Source: F23-B02 sp045642545
GTDB lineage: Bacteria > Bacillota > Clostridia > Oscillospirales > Oscillospiraceae
Direction: 5' to 3'
Assembly (NCBI GenBank): GCA_045642545.1
Contig: JAZUJB010000084.1
Location: forward strand, 1-27,754
Length of the DNA stretch: 27,754 nucleotides
This document shows, in pieces, positions 7,411 to 14,291 of the stretch. The position numbers and the translations under genes are program-made. Below the pieces are notes generated by a model. The model was not told where the DNA came from and searched no databases. It saw only the letters and a list, made by a program, of their open reading frames with translations. Numbering within the stretch: position 1 is the stretch's first letter; each line of letters opens with the position of its first letter.

Positions 7411-8853
7411 ATGGGAGAAAAATTATCCACCAAGAAAAAGGGCATCGGTCCTCTTAACTGGACTCTGCTTCTTGTAATCGGCTTCACCGCTCAGATTGCC
7501 TGGGTCATCGAAAACAACTGGTTTGCAAACTTTCTGTATTCCGACTTCGGCGCACAGCTCGGCGTTGTTACTGCAATGACCATCTGCTCGGCAACGGCAA
7601 CCACCTTCTCGGCACTGTTCTTCGGAACGCTGTCCGACCGTATGGGCTCGCGCAAAAAGCTCATTGTCTGGGGCTCAATCGCCTGGGGTATTTTCACGAT
7701 TGCCTTCGGTATGACCCATTATCTGCGCGACAGCATTTACAACAATGTAATGCTCATCGGTGTTACCATTGTTGCCGCCGACACAATTATGAGCTTCTTC
7801 GGCTCAATGGCAAACGATGCAGGCTACAACGCATGGTACGCCGATATGATGGACGACTCAAACTCCGGCCAGATTGGCGCAGTTGCCGCTACGCTTCCCG
7901 TAATCGGCACCCTCGTCGGCACTCTCGTCGGCGGTATGTTCGTTACAAGCGAATACTTCACCAAAACCAATCCTCAGGGCGGCTACATTGCCTTCTTCTC
8001 AATAGTCGGTGTCATCACAATTATCATCGGCATCGCATCTATATTCCTGCTTAAAGACGACCCGAAGCTCAAGCCCGTAAAGGACGGCTCGTTCTGGCAT
8101 CAGTTCGGCTCAACCTTCAATTTCAAGCGCTTTATCTCGAACCGCGAGCTTGCACTCGTATTCGTCACTCTGTGCGTATTCTTCATCGGCTACAACTGCT
8201 ACTTCATCCACATTATGAACTGGATGAACTACACTCTCGGCTTTGAGGACCCGAGCCTCATTCTCGGTATTCCCCTTGTTCTTGCTGTGCTGATTGCCAT
8301 TCCGTTTATCAGAATCATCAACAACAAGAAGGTGCCCGGCGTTGCGGCATTCTCAGTCATAATCAGCATCCTCGCTTGCCTGTTTGTATTCTTCGTTGTC
8401 GGCAAAATGTCCGACAGCCTTGACACCGCAAACGCACTCAACCTTGCTGCAAACTGGCCCTGCTTTGTTGCCATTGTCGGCTCCGGCATCGGCTATGTTG
8501 TATTCATGCAGTCAATGACCGTATGGATGAAGCGCCTCTACCCCGAGGAGCATCGCGGTCAGTTCGAGGGCATCAGAATTATGTTCTTCGTATTCCTCCC
8601 TATGATTGCAGGTCCTCTGATTGCAGACCCCATCTGCCGCAGCTTCGGCGAAAAGGTATATCAGGTTGTCGTTGACGGCTCACTCAAGTTCGTAACCGGT
8701 CCCGAGGCGCAGGCTCTCGGCTACGACATAAGCAAGATTGCAGAGGGCTACCTGCCCGTAAACGAGCTGTTCATCGCAGCGGCAATCGTCAGCACACTTT
8801 CTCTCATCCCCATGTACTTTGCAGCAAAGATGTACAAGGAAAGAAACAAGTAA
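7411..8853 (+). CDS. MFS transporter (GPH/SLC45-like)
   Basis: A 480-residue polytopic inner-membrane protein with about twelve hydrophobic segments. MFS motif A is present between the second and third segments (GTLSDRMGSRKKL, about residues 68-80). The early WVIENNWFANFLY block and the AWYADMMDD loop resemble the GPH/SLC45-like sugar symporter branch. A charged central loop (about 210-230, LKDDPKLKPVKDG) separates the two halves. The substrate is unknown, though sugars are typical of the branch. AAGGAAGG lies before ATG 7411, and the gene follows the hydrolase by 2 nt. It ends at a bidirectional terminator shared with the HAD gene. Confidence 0.88.
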   Translation: MGEKLSTKKKGIGPLNWTLLLVIGFTAQIAWVIENNWFANFLYSDFGAQLGVVTAMTICSATATTFSALFFGTLSDRMGSRKKLIVWGSIAWGIFTIAFGMTHYLRDSIYNNVMLIGVTIVAADTIMSFFGSMANDAGYNAWYADMMDDSNSGQIGAVAATLPVIGTLVGTLVGGMFVTSEYFTKTNPQGGYIAFFSIVGVITIIIGIASIFLLKDDPKLKPVKDGSFWHQFGSTFNFKRFISNRELALVFVTLCVFFIGYNCYFIHIMNWMNYTLGFEDPSLILGIPLVLAVLIAIPFIRIINNKKVPGVAAFSVIISILACLFVFFVVGKMSDSLDTANALNLAANWPCFVAIVGSGIGYVVFMQSMTVWMKRLYPEEHRGQFEGIRIMFFVFLPMIAGPLIADPICRSFGEKVYQVVVDGSLKFVTGPEAQALGYDISKIAEGYLPVNELFIAAAIVSTLSLIPMYFAAKMYKERNK

Positions 8854-8862
8854 ACACTCAGC

Positions 8863-8897
8863 AAAAAGCTCACAGACAAAAGTCTGTGACCTTTTTT
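8863..8897. terminator. bidirectional terminator between MFS and HAD genes
   Basis: An 8-bp perfect stem (8870-8877 with 8882-8889) with an AAAA loop is flanked by AAAAAG on the left and CTTTTTT on the right, so it gives a U-run on either strand. It serves the plus-strand MFS gene and the minus-strand HAD gene, whose stop is at its edge. Confidence 0.85.
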
Positions 8898-9721
8898 CAT
8901 ATCATTTTCATTATTGTTTTTGCTACACCGAAATCGTTGTTCGTTTCGCAGATATAATCCGCCGCCTCTAAGCAGGCGGGTGATGCATTTCTGACCGCTA
9001 CACCTAAGCCTGCAAATTTCAGCATATCCGCGTCATTATCGCCGTTACCGAAGGCTGCGATGTGCTCGGGCTTTACATTGATATAGTCTGCAAGAAATCG
9101 CAGCGCAGCACCCTTGCCCGCTCGGCAGTCTGAAATCTCAAGCAAGCGCGGTGATGAGCTTGTGACATAAACATCATCAATAAGCTTTGCTCTCTCCCAC
9201 AGCCTGTTTTTGTATTCAACCGTTCCGCACAGAATATCAACGCTGTCAAGTCTGTCAATGTTCCGCTCTATAAACGCAGGCATATCGTCTACGGGCAGAC
9301 GCGTTGTTTTCACATAGTCGATATACGCCTCGGAGCAGCCGAAGCGCACGGGGTCTGCTATGTACTCACTGTCGCAGTAGGGCTGACCGTCTATAAACGC
9401 CTCAAAGTGTTCACCTGCAAAAAGCTCGAGTATTCTGTTAACGGCAGCTTCCTTGAGGGTAAGGCTCATTATTCTGCTGCCGTCGTACACCTGCTCAATG
9501 GCTGCGCCGTTTGAGCTTATGGCATAGCGAATCCCCTCTATTGACAGCACCGACTGCGGCAGCGACCTGAAGGCTCTGCCCGAGGCAACAACGACCTCAA
9601 TGCCGTTTGCAATCGCGGCTTTAATTGCCGCTGCGGTTTCCTCGGCGAGTGTTGCGTCTGAGCGCAGGGTTGTATCGTCAAGGTCGAGGGCTATAAGCTT
9701 AATATCCTTAAAATCAGTCAT
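8897..9721 (-). CDS. Cof-type HAD-IIB phosphatase
   Basis: A 274-residue cytoplasmic phosphatase of the haloacid dehalogenase superfamily, Cof/IIB subfamily (usual length about 260-290). Motif I is ALDLDDTTL (nucleophile Asp13 and Asp15), a SGR motif II follows (VASGRAF), and motif IV is AFGNGDNDADML near the C-terminus; the IIB cap lies between them. Members dephosphorylate sugar phosphates, FMN or pyridoxal phosphate; specificity is not predictable here. The ribosome-binding site is a weak GGTGA 5 nt before ATG 9721. It is divergent from the cobalamin-regulated operon, with the two promoters almost touching. Confidence 0.92.
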   Translation of the reverse strand: MTDFKDIKLIALDLDDTTLRSDATLAEETAAAIKAAIANGIEVVVASGRAFRSLPQSVLSIEGIRYAISSNGAAIEQVYDGSRIMSLTLKEAAVNRILELFAGEHFEAFIDGQPYCDSEYIADPVRFGCSEAYIDYVKTTRLPVDDMPAFIERNIDRLDSVDILCGTVEYKNRLWERAKLIDDVYVTSSSPRLLEISDCRAGKGAALRFLADYINVKPEHIAAFGNGDNDADMLKFAGLGVAVRNASPACLEAADYICETNNDFGVAKTIMKMI

Positions 9722-9738
9722 TTTTCATCACCATTCCA

Positions 9739-9767
9739 ATAATATCATCAATGCACGCTCAAGTAAA
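9739..9767 (-). promoter_or_regulatory. promoter of the HAD phosphatase gene
   Basis: On the minus strand, TTTACT (9762-9767), 17 bp and TATTAT (9739-9744). The leader would be only about 10-12 nt. Its -35 box is one base from the -35 box of the divergent cobalamin operon promoter. Confidence 0.55.
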
Positions 9768-9768
9768 G

Positions 9769-9797
9769 TTGACGAACGGTGAAAATAATTGTATAAT
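9769..9797 (+). promoter_or_regulatory. promoter of the cobalamin riboswitch operon
   Basis: TTGACG (9769-9774), a 17-bp spacer and a perfect TATAAT (9792-9797). Transcription should start near 9804, about 20 nt before the riboswitch. Confidence 0.82.
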
Positions 9798-9821
9798 TCG
9801 CGTGAACCAAATATCGGATCA

Positions 9822-9975
9822 GGATCTGTCCTTTGCGGCAGTTAACAGGGGAATGGAGGTGCAAATCCTCCGCGAGGCCGTCACTGTGAAGCGGAAACCT
9901 TTTCCCGAAGTCAGATAACCTGCCTGATGTGTCGTGCAAAGGACCGCGGACCCCGGTAACCTTGCAGTATCCGCC
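9822..9975 (+). ncRNA. cobalamin (AdoCbl-type) riboswitch
   Basis: The conserved core is present in order: GGGGAA with GGAGGTGCAAATCCTCC (9855-9871, a P5-like hairpin with loop TGCAAAT), GCCGTCACTGTGAA (9877-9890) and the B12 box AGTCAGATAACCTGCC (9909-9924). A closing P1 stem pairs 9828-9836 with 9936-9944. After the core, GCGGA (9946-9950) pairs with TCCGC (9970-9974) to make a P13-like hairpin whose loop contains TTGCA (9962-9966), complementary to TGCAA (9860-9864) in the L5 loop; this fits the kissing-loop interaction known for this class. It lies directly upstream of a DUF4430 protein and an ECF S component, as expected for corrinoid uptake genes repressed by cobalamin. Confidence 0.93.
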
Positions 9976-9989
9976 CACGCTGCAGCCTG

Positions 9990-10033
9990 CTCTTCTTTTC
10001 TTTGTACGGCCTTCCGACAAATTAAAAGGAGAG
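9990..10033 (+). promoter_or_regulatory. Shine-Dalgarno-sequestering hairpin of the riboswitch expression platform
   Basis: CTCTTCTTTT (9990-9999) pairs over all ten positions, with one G-U, with AAAAGGAGAG (10024-10033), which contains the Shine-Dalgarno sequence of the DUF4430 gene. The interior is itself paired: TTTGT/ACAAA and CGG/CCG close a CCTT loop (10001-10021). There is no U-tract after a hairpin here, so control of translation initiation is more likely than termination. How ligand binding favours this hairpin is not resolved. Confidence 0.7.
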
Positions 10034-10041
10034 AATTTTTT

Positions 10042-10449
10042 ATGTCAAAAAGCAAGAAAACATTAATCGCCGTTGCGATTCTTTTAGTCCTCGTAGCGGC
10101 AGTCGCACTCATCTGGCACTTTGCCAACCCCGCAAACGATGCAAACAGTGCTGACAAGACCATTTCCGTTGTAGTCGTTCACGCTGACGGCAAGGAAGCA
10201 AACTTCAGTATAGCCACGAACGAAGAATTCCTGCGCGGCGCGCTTGAGCAGGAAAACCTTGTTTCCGGCGATGAAAGCGAATACGGTCTGTTCGTCAAGA
10301 CAGTTGACGGCGAGACCGCAGACGATGCAAATCAGGAATGGTGGTGCATCACCAAGGGCGGCGAGATGCTCAACACCGGTGTTGACGACACTCCCATTGC
10401 AGACGGAGAAACCTACGAGCTTACACTGACAGTCGGATATGACTTCTGA
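10042..10449 (+). CDS. DUF4430 (transcobalamin-like) membrane-anchored protein
   Basis: A 135-residue protein with an N-terminal signal-anchor (KSKK then about 20 hydrophobic residues, 7-27). There is no lipobox cysteine, so it is probably tethered by an uncleaved helix rather than by lipid. Residues about 40-135 form a DUF4430 domain, related to the C-terminal beta domain of transcobalamin and intrinsic factor: FLRGALEQENLVSG, GLFVKTVDGETADD, QEWWCITKGG and the final PIADGETYELTLTV. ATG 10042 is chosen because AAAAGGAGAG precedes it by 8 nt; earlier in-frame starts lie inside the riboswitch region. It is under the cobalamin riboswitch and overlaps the ECF S gene by 11 nt. The likely role is extracellular capture of corrinoids for the transporter; this is inferred from family and context. 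Confidence 0.87.
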   Translation: MSKSKKTLIAVAILLVLVAAVALIWHFANPANDANSADKTISVVVVHADGKEANFSIATNEEFLRGALEQENLVSGDESEYGLFVKTVDGETADDANQEWWCITKGGEMLNTGVDDTPIADGETYELTLTVGYDF

Positions 10450-10945
10450 TTTTTCACTGCGCGAAATGTGCCTTCTGGCGCTCATGGCCGCATTTATGGT
10501 CGCATCTCAGGTTGCGCTTGCGGCTTTGCCGAATATACACATTGTTGCGTTGCTGATTATCATCACTGCGCTGTGCTTTTCATGGCGCGCTCTGTTCTCT
10601 GTTGCAATTTTTGTTCTGCTTGAGGGACTTATATACGGCTTCGGCATATGGTGGATAAGCTACATCTACATATGGGCTTTGCTTGTGCCGGTCGTAATAC
10701 TGTTCCGCAATAATGACTCTGCGATATTCTGGGCGGTAATCGCAGGCCTGCACGGACTGTTTTTCGGAGCGCTTACTGCGATTCCGTATCTGTTTATAGG
10801 CGGTTGGGAGATGGCAGCATCCTACTGGGTTTCGGGTATTCCCTTTGACCTTGTACACTGCGCGGGTAACTTTACCCTTACCCTTATTCTCATCAAGCCG
10901 CTTACCAAGCTGACAAAAACTTTATTAAAAAAGGGATATGCTTAA
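10439..10945 (+). CDS. ECF transporter S component, probably for cobalamin or a precursor
   Basis: A 168-residue integral membrane protein with about five to six hydrophobic segments, the normal size for the substrate-binding S component of an energy-coupling-factor transporter. The N-terminus has the S-component pattern (LREMCLLALMAAFMVASQVAL), with a small-residue-rich first helix. No ATPase or T component is in the window, so it must share a housekeeping ECF module. It starts inside the DUF4430 gene (11-nt overlap) and is controlled by the same cobalamin riboswitch, which is the main evidence for the substrate. Its stop codon lies in the loop of a terminator shared with the convergent phosphatidyltransferase gene. 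Confidence 0.85.
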   Translation: MTSDFSLREMCLLALMAAFMVASQVALAALPNIHIVALLIIITALCFSWRALFSVAIFVLLEGLIYGFGIWWISYIYIWALLVPVVILFRNNDSAIFWAVIAGLHGLFFGALTAIPYLFIGGWEMAASYWVSGIPFDLVHCAGNFTLTLILIKPLTKLTKTLLKKGYA

Positions 10946-10960
10946 TGCATATCCTTTTTT
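10928..10960. terminator. bidirectional terminator containing both stop codons
   Basis: A 14-bp stem with one G-T pair (10928-10941 with 10947-10960), flanked internally by A6 and T6 runs, has the 5-nt loop TTAAT (10942-10946). The TAA of the plus-strand ECF S gene (10943-10945) and the TAA of the minus-strand phosphatidyltransferase gene (10942-10944) both lie in the loop. Confidence 0.85.
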
Positions 10961-11538
10961 ACGCTTTCAGCGCCTATTATTCTGATAAAGCGCGCGGTAT
11001 AAAGAAGAAAGCTCAGTATAATCAACGCTGCGCAGAGTGTAATCAGCGCATTTGAGGTGTAGCCTGCCATATTGGGCTGCAGGATGTGCAGCATCATAAC
11101 GGCATAGATGACTGCGTTGCACAGCTTGCCGTACCAGCAGGCGCTGTTAACAGTATCTGTTTTTCGCAGAACATCCCAGCTTATTACAAGCATAGCCGCT
11201 TCCTTGACGACGAGAATTGCAAGCAGCGACCACATCATCGGAAATTGCGAGGCAAGGCAGATTATCGCCACTCCCTGCGTCAGCTTATCCGCAACGGGGT
11301 CAAGAAGCTTTCCGAAATCCGTAACCGCGTCGTAGCTTCGCGCTATGCGCCCGTCGGTTATATCACTTAACACAGATGCAATCAGCACCAGCACTGCCGA
11401 GGTGAAATCACCCTGCGCATACAAAACCGCAAAAACGGGTATTAACAATATGCGCAGGTAGCCGATTATATTCGGAATTGACATTGCCTCCGCCCTTATC
11501 TCGAGCATAATATCGCGTTTTTTTATTTCATCCGTCAT
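10942..11538 (-). CDS. CDP-alcohol phosphatidyltransferase (PgsA-like)
   Basis: A 198-residue membrane enzyme that joins CDP-diacylglycerol to an alcohol, probably glycerol-3-phosphate, in phospholipid synthesis. The full CDP-OH-P motif is visible: D59-x2-D62-G63-x2-A66-R67-x8-G76-x3-D80-x3-D84. Several hydrophobic helices follow. The SIPNIIGYLRILLIP segment (20-34) is the usual N-terminus of PgsA, so an alternative start at ATG 11484 is possible; I prefer ATG 11538 because AAGGCGG (11547-11553) lies 8 nt upstream. It could instead make phosphatidylserine or cardiolipin; the size and N-terminus favour PgsA. It is convergent with the ECF S gene and divergent from the FAD dehydrogenase gene. 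Confidence 0.9.
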   Translation of the reverse strand: MTDEIKKRDIMLEIRAEAMSIPNIIGYLRILLIPVFAVLYAQGDFTSAVLVLIASVLSDITDGRIARSYDAVTDFGKLLDPVADKLTQGVAIICLASQFPMMWSLLAILVVKEAAMLVISWDVLRKTDTVNSACWYGKLCNAVIYAVMMLHILQPNMAGYTSNALITLCAALIILSFLLYTARFIRIIGAESVKKDMH

Positions 11539-11595
11539 TTTTAACACCGCCTTTTGTTTATAATCTCACCGGTTATTTTTCGCATTGAAGCGCGC

Positions 11596-11624
11596 ATTAT
11601 ACAAGGACTTGAAAATGTCCAAAA
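11596..11624 (-). promoter_or_regulatory. candidate promoter of the phosphatidyltransferase gene
   Basis: On the minus strand a perfect TATAAT (11596-11601) has TTTTGG (11619-11624) 17 bp upstream; TTGGAC at 15 bp is an alternative. The leader would be about 50 nt. One CTTGAAAAT repeat lies between the two boxes. Confidence 0.45.
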
Positions 11625-11662
11625 AACGCTTGAAAATCAAGAAAATTTACAGTTTGTTCAAG
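11608..11662. repeat. CTTGAAAAT operator-like repeats between divergent promoters
   Basis: CTTGAAAAT occurs at 11608-11616 and 11629-11637, exactly 21 bp apart (two helical turns). The second copy is part of a small inverted repeat (CTTGA-AAA-TCAAG, 11629-11641). A related inverted copy, TTGTTCAAG, lies at 11654-11662 at the plus promoter. The arrangement suits a regulator of one or both divergent genes, but the element is short and AT-rich. Confidence 0.35.
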
Positions 11663-11687
11663 TCTTTTTTCTATTGTATTGTATAAT
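11657..11687 (+). promoter_or_regulatory. candidate promoter of the FAD dehydrogenase gene
   Basis: A perfect TATAAT (11682-11687) lies 45 nt before the start codon; the -35 is poor (TTCAAG at 19 bp or TCAAGT at 18 bp), which would fit an activator-dependent or regulated promoter. Confidence 0.5.
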
Positions 11688-11731
11688 ACGCAAGGTTGAT
11701 TTTTAATTACAATTTCAGGAGCGTTTTTGTG

Positions 11732-13120
11732 ATGAATACTACTTATGATGTTGCCATTATCGGCTGCGGAACAGCAGGCATTTTTGCCGGCTATGAGCTC
11801 ATTCGTCAGCACCCCGAATTGAAGATTGTTGTTCTCGAGCAGGGCGGCGATATTTATTCACGCCACTGCCCCATTGTTGCGGGCAAGGTAAAGGAGTGCA
11901 TTCACTGTCCCGTGTGCGACACCATGTGCGGCTTCGGCGGCGCAGGCGCATTCTCTGACGGCAAGTACAACTTCACCACACAGTTCGGCGGTTGGCTTAC
12001 CGACTTCATGGACGACGACGAGGTCATGGAGCTTATCAACTATGTTGACACCGTCAATATGAAATACGGCGCTACCGACAAGACCTTCTCCACCGACACT
12101 CCCGAAGCAAAGGCTCTCGAGCGCGAGGCTCTCAAATACGACCTGCATCTTCTGCAGGCAAAGGTAAAGCATCTCGGCACCGAGAACAATCTCCGCATAC
12201 TCCAGAATATGTACGAGGACCTCAAAAAGGTCATTGAATACCGCTTCCGCACCGTTGTTGAAAGCATCGACAAAAAGGGCGAGGGCTACTGCCTCACTCT
12301 CAAGAACGGTGACAGCGTCGACTGCAAGTATCTTATTGCAGCTCCCGGCAGAAGCGGCGCTGAGTGGTTTGCAAACGAGTGCAAGAAGCTCGGCGTTCGC
12401 CTTATCAATAATCAGGTCGATGTCGGCGTTCGCGTTGAGCTTCCCGCAACCGTATTCGAGCACATCACCGATGTTGTATATGAATCCAAGCTCATCTACC
12501 GCACCAAGCAGTACGGTGACAAGGTCAGAACCTTCTGCATGAATCCCTACGGTCATGTTGTTGCCGAGAATGTCGAGGGTATCAACACCGTTAACGGTCA
12601 CTCCTACTCCGACCCCGCACTGCGCAGCAAGAACACAAACTTTGCGCTGCTCGTATCCAACCGCTTTACCGAGCCGTTCGACGAGCCCTACCGCTACGGC
12701 AAGCACATCGCATCACTGAGCAATATGCTCTCCGGCGGAGTTCTTGTTCAGCGCTTCGGCGACCTTGTAAAGGGTGTTCGCACAAACGAGCACCGCCTTG
12801 CACAGTCCTACACCCGTCCCACTCTCTCCGCCGCAGTTCCCGGCGACCTCAGCCTTGCCCTTCCCAAGCGTCAGCTTGACGACATCATCGAGATGATTTA
12901 CGCGCTCGATAAAATCGCACCGGGCACGGCTAACTACGACACCCTGCTTTACGGCGCAGAGGTCAAGTTCTACTCCTCACGCCTTGAACTGAGCGGCAGT
13001 CTTGAAACCGGCTTTACGAACTTCTTCGCCATCGGCGACGGCGCAGGCATCACCCGCGGTCTTGCTCAGGCGGCAGCCTCGGGCGTAAAGGTTGCAAAGG
13101 TAATTTCCGAAAGAATTTAA
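11732..13120 (+). CDS. FAD-dependent dehydrogenase (COG2509-like)
   Basis: A 462-residue cytoplasmic flavoprotein. The N-terminal Rossmann dinucleotide motif is YDVAIIGCGTAGIFAG (GxGxxG at 11-16) and the C-terminal FAD block reads FFAIGDGAGITRGLAQAAASG. The family signature GFGGAGAFSDGKYN (67-80) is preceded by a cysteine cluster C56-x2-C59-x2-C62-x3-C66, with C46 nearby. The substrate of this family is unknown. ATG 11732 has AGGAG (11717-11721) 10 nt upstream; GTG 11729, 7 nt from the same site, would add one residue. A single-gene unit, divergent from the phosphatidyltransferase gene and ended by a bidirectional terminator. Confidence 0.9.
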   Translation: MNTTYDVAIIGCGTAGIFAGYELIRQHPELKIVVLEQGGDIYSRHCPIVAGKVKECIHCPVCDTMCGFGGAGAFSDGKYNFTTQFGGWLTDFMDDDEVMELINYVDTVNMKYGATDKTFSTDTPEAKALEREALKYDLHLLQAKVKHLGTENNLRILQNMYEDLKKVIEYRFRTVVESIDKKGEGYCLTLKNGDSVDCKYLIAAPGRSGAEWFANECKKLGVRLINNQVDVGVRVELPATVFEHITDVVYESKLIYRTKQYGDKVRTFCMNPYGHVVAENVEGINTVNGHSYSDPALRSKNTNFALLVSNRFTEPFDEPYRYGKHIASLSNMLSGGVLVQRFGDLVKGVRTNEHRLAQSYTRPTLSAAVPGDLSLALPKRQLDDIIEMIYALDKIAPGTANYDTLLYGAEVKFYSSRLELSGSLETGFTNFFAIGDGAGITRGLAQAAASGVKVAKVISERI

Positions 13121-13130
13121 AAAACAACAA

Positions 13131-13161
13131 AAAGGCTGTTCAAATGAACAGCCTTTATTTT
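13131..13161. terminator. bidirectional terminator between FAD dehydrogenase and LysM-GH18 genes
   Basis: AAAGGCTGTTC (13131-13141) pairs perfectly with GAACAGCCTTT (13146-13156) around a 4-nt AAAT loop. TATTTTTAT follows on the plus strand and TTGTTGTTTTTT on the minus strand, so it can end both convergent genes. Confidence 0.85.
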
Positions 13162-14291
13162 TATATTATTTTCTCTACGCCGTACATTGATTCAAGCACC
13201 GCGAAGCCCGCTCGGTTCGAATAATTAATCGTCCAGTAGCTTATACCCGCAAGGTTGTATTCCGATACAAGTGCAAGGCGTGCGCGCACGCTTCTTGCGT
13301 CCTCAAACCACACCTCGTGCCGCACACCCGACGGGTCGGTGTAGTTGAAAAACGGAGCCTGCGCCGCCTCGTTGAACTTAATCTCCGAGAAGTTTGCAGC
13401 TGCAAGATTTGCCGCTGCGGTGTTGGATATTACGCTTGCGGCCCTGCCCTGCTTCCACGGCAGAGTCCAATTGTAGCCGTAGTTTGAAAAGCCGAGCAGA
13501 ATCTTGCCCGACGGAATTTTCGTTACCGCGTAATCGAGCACTCTGCGAATTCTGTTTACGGGCGAAACCGCCTGCGGTGCGCTGTAGGTGTAGCCCCACT
13601 CGTAGGTCATGATGATTACTCTGTCGCAATACCTGCCGTGGGCTTCATAGTCGTGGGCTGTGTACAGAAGCCCGTACTGCTCATCGGATTCCTTTGGTGC
13701 AATTGCGGTGCTGAGATAATACCCGCGCGAGTGCAGCTCCCCGGACAAGCGTCGCAGAAAGCTGTTGTAGCCCTCGCGGTCAAAGGGATACACATACTCA
13801 ATGTTCAGATTAACTCCGTAGTAACCGCGCTGTCGCAGCGCGCTGAGGATATTTTCAATCAGGGTGTCCTGTGCGGTCATATCGGTGAATATTGCGTGCG
13901 CAATTTCGCTCGAAAATCCGCCCGAGGGAGCTATATTCGTCAGCGTCAGCATCGGCGCTGCATTATTTGCATACGCCGCACTAATCATACGCTCATCGTC
14001 AATGGGCGTTATGCCGCCTGCCGAGTCAATGTGCCACGAAAACGGGCATAAAAAGGTCATAAACGGCAGCGCTTCATTCAGCACCGAATCGCTTATATTC
14101 GGGTAAGCATAGCCGTTTACCTCGATTTCGCCCTGCGGCGAGCCTTCACCGGGGATTACAAGTGTCTGCCCTACCGTCAGCCTGCTCGGGTCCGAAAGAC
14201 CGTTTATGTAGGCAAGCGTGTCGACCTTTACTCCGAATTTTTTTGCTATTGAATACAGGGAATCGCCCCGTCTTACAACAAAAATTCTCAT
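13161..14291 (-). CDS. LysM-GH18 protein, SleL/YaaH-like spore or cell-wall hydrolase
   Basis: A 376-residue protein with one LysM peptidoglycan-binding domain at the very N-terminus (2-47, VVRRGDSLYSIAKKFGV to LTVGQTLVIP) and a glycoside hydrolase 18 domain (about 60-370). This is the layout of SleL/YaaH spore-cortex-lytic N-acetylglucosaminidases, which lack a signal peptide and are deposited in the spore; some relatives carry two LysM repeats. The catalytic segment reads YGVNLNIEYV: the acid Glu165 is kept, but the two expected Asp positions are Asn161 and Asn163. The RBS AGAGGTG sits 5 nt before ATG 14291. The start codon lies in one arm of an 11-bp inverted repeat (see that entry). It follows the NUDIX gene by 37 nt. 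Confidence 0.87.
   Translation of the reverse strand: MRIFVVRRGDSLYSIAKKFGVKVDTLAYINGLSDPSRLTVGQTLVIPGEGSPQGEIEVNGYAYPNISDSVLNEALPFMTFLCPFSWHIDSAGGITPIDDERMISAAYANNAAPMLTLTNIAPSGGFSSEIAHAIFTDMTAQDTLIENILSALRQRGYYGVNLNIEYVYPFDREGYNSFLRRLSGELHSRGYYLSTAIAPKESDEQYGLLYTAHDYEAHGRYCDRVIIMTYEWGYTYSAPQAVSPVNRIRRVLDYAVTKIPSGKILLGFSNYGYNWTLPWKQGRAASVISNTAAANLAAANFSEIKFNEAAQAPFFNYTDPSGVRHEVWFEDARSVRARLALVSEYNLAGISYWTINYSNRAGFAVLESMYGVEKII

Noticed and set aside
11858..12706. 282-codon open frame on the minus strand opposite the FAD dehydrogenase
   Set aside because: It overlaps conserved flavoprotein motifs on the plus strand and shows only Val/Leu/Ala-rich shadow sequence.
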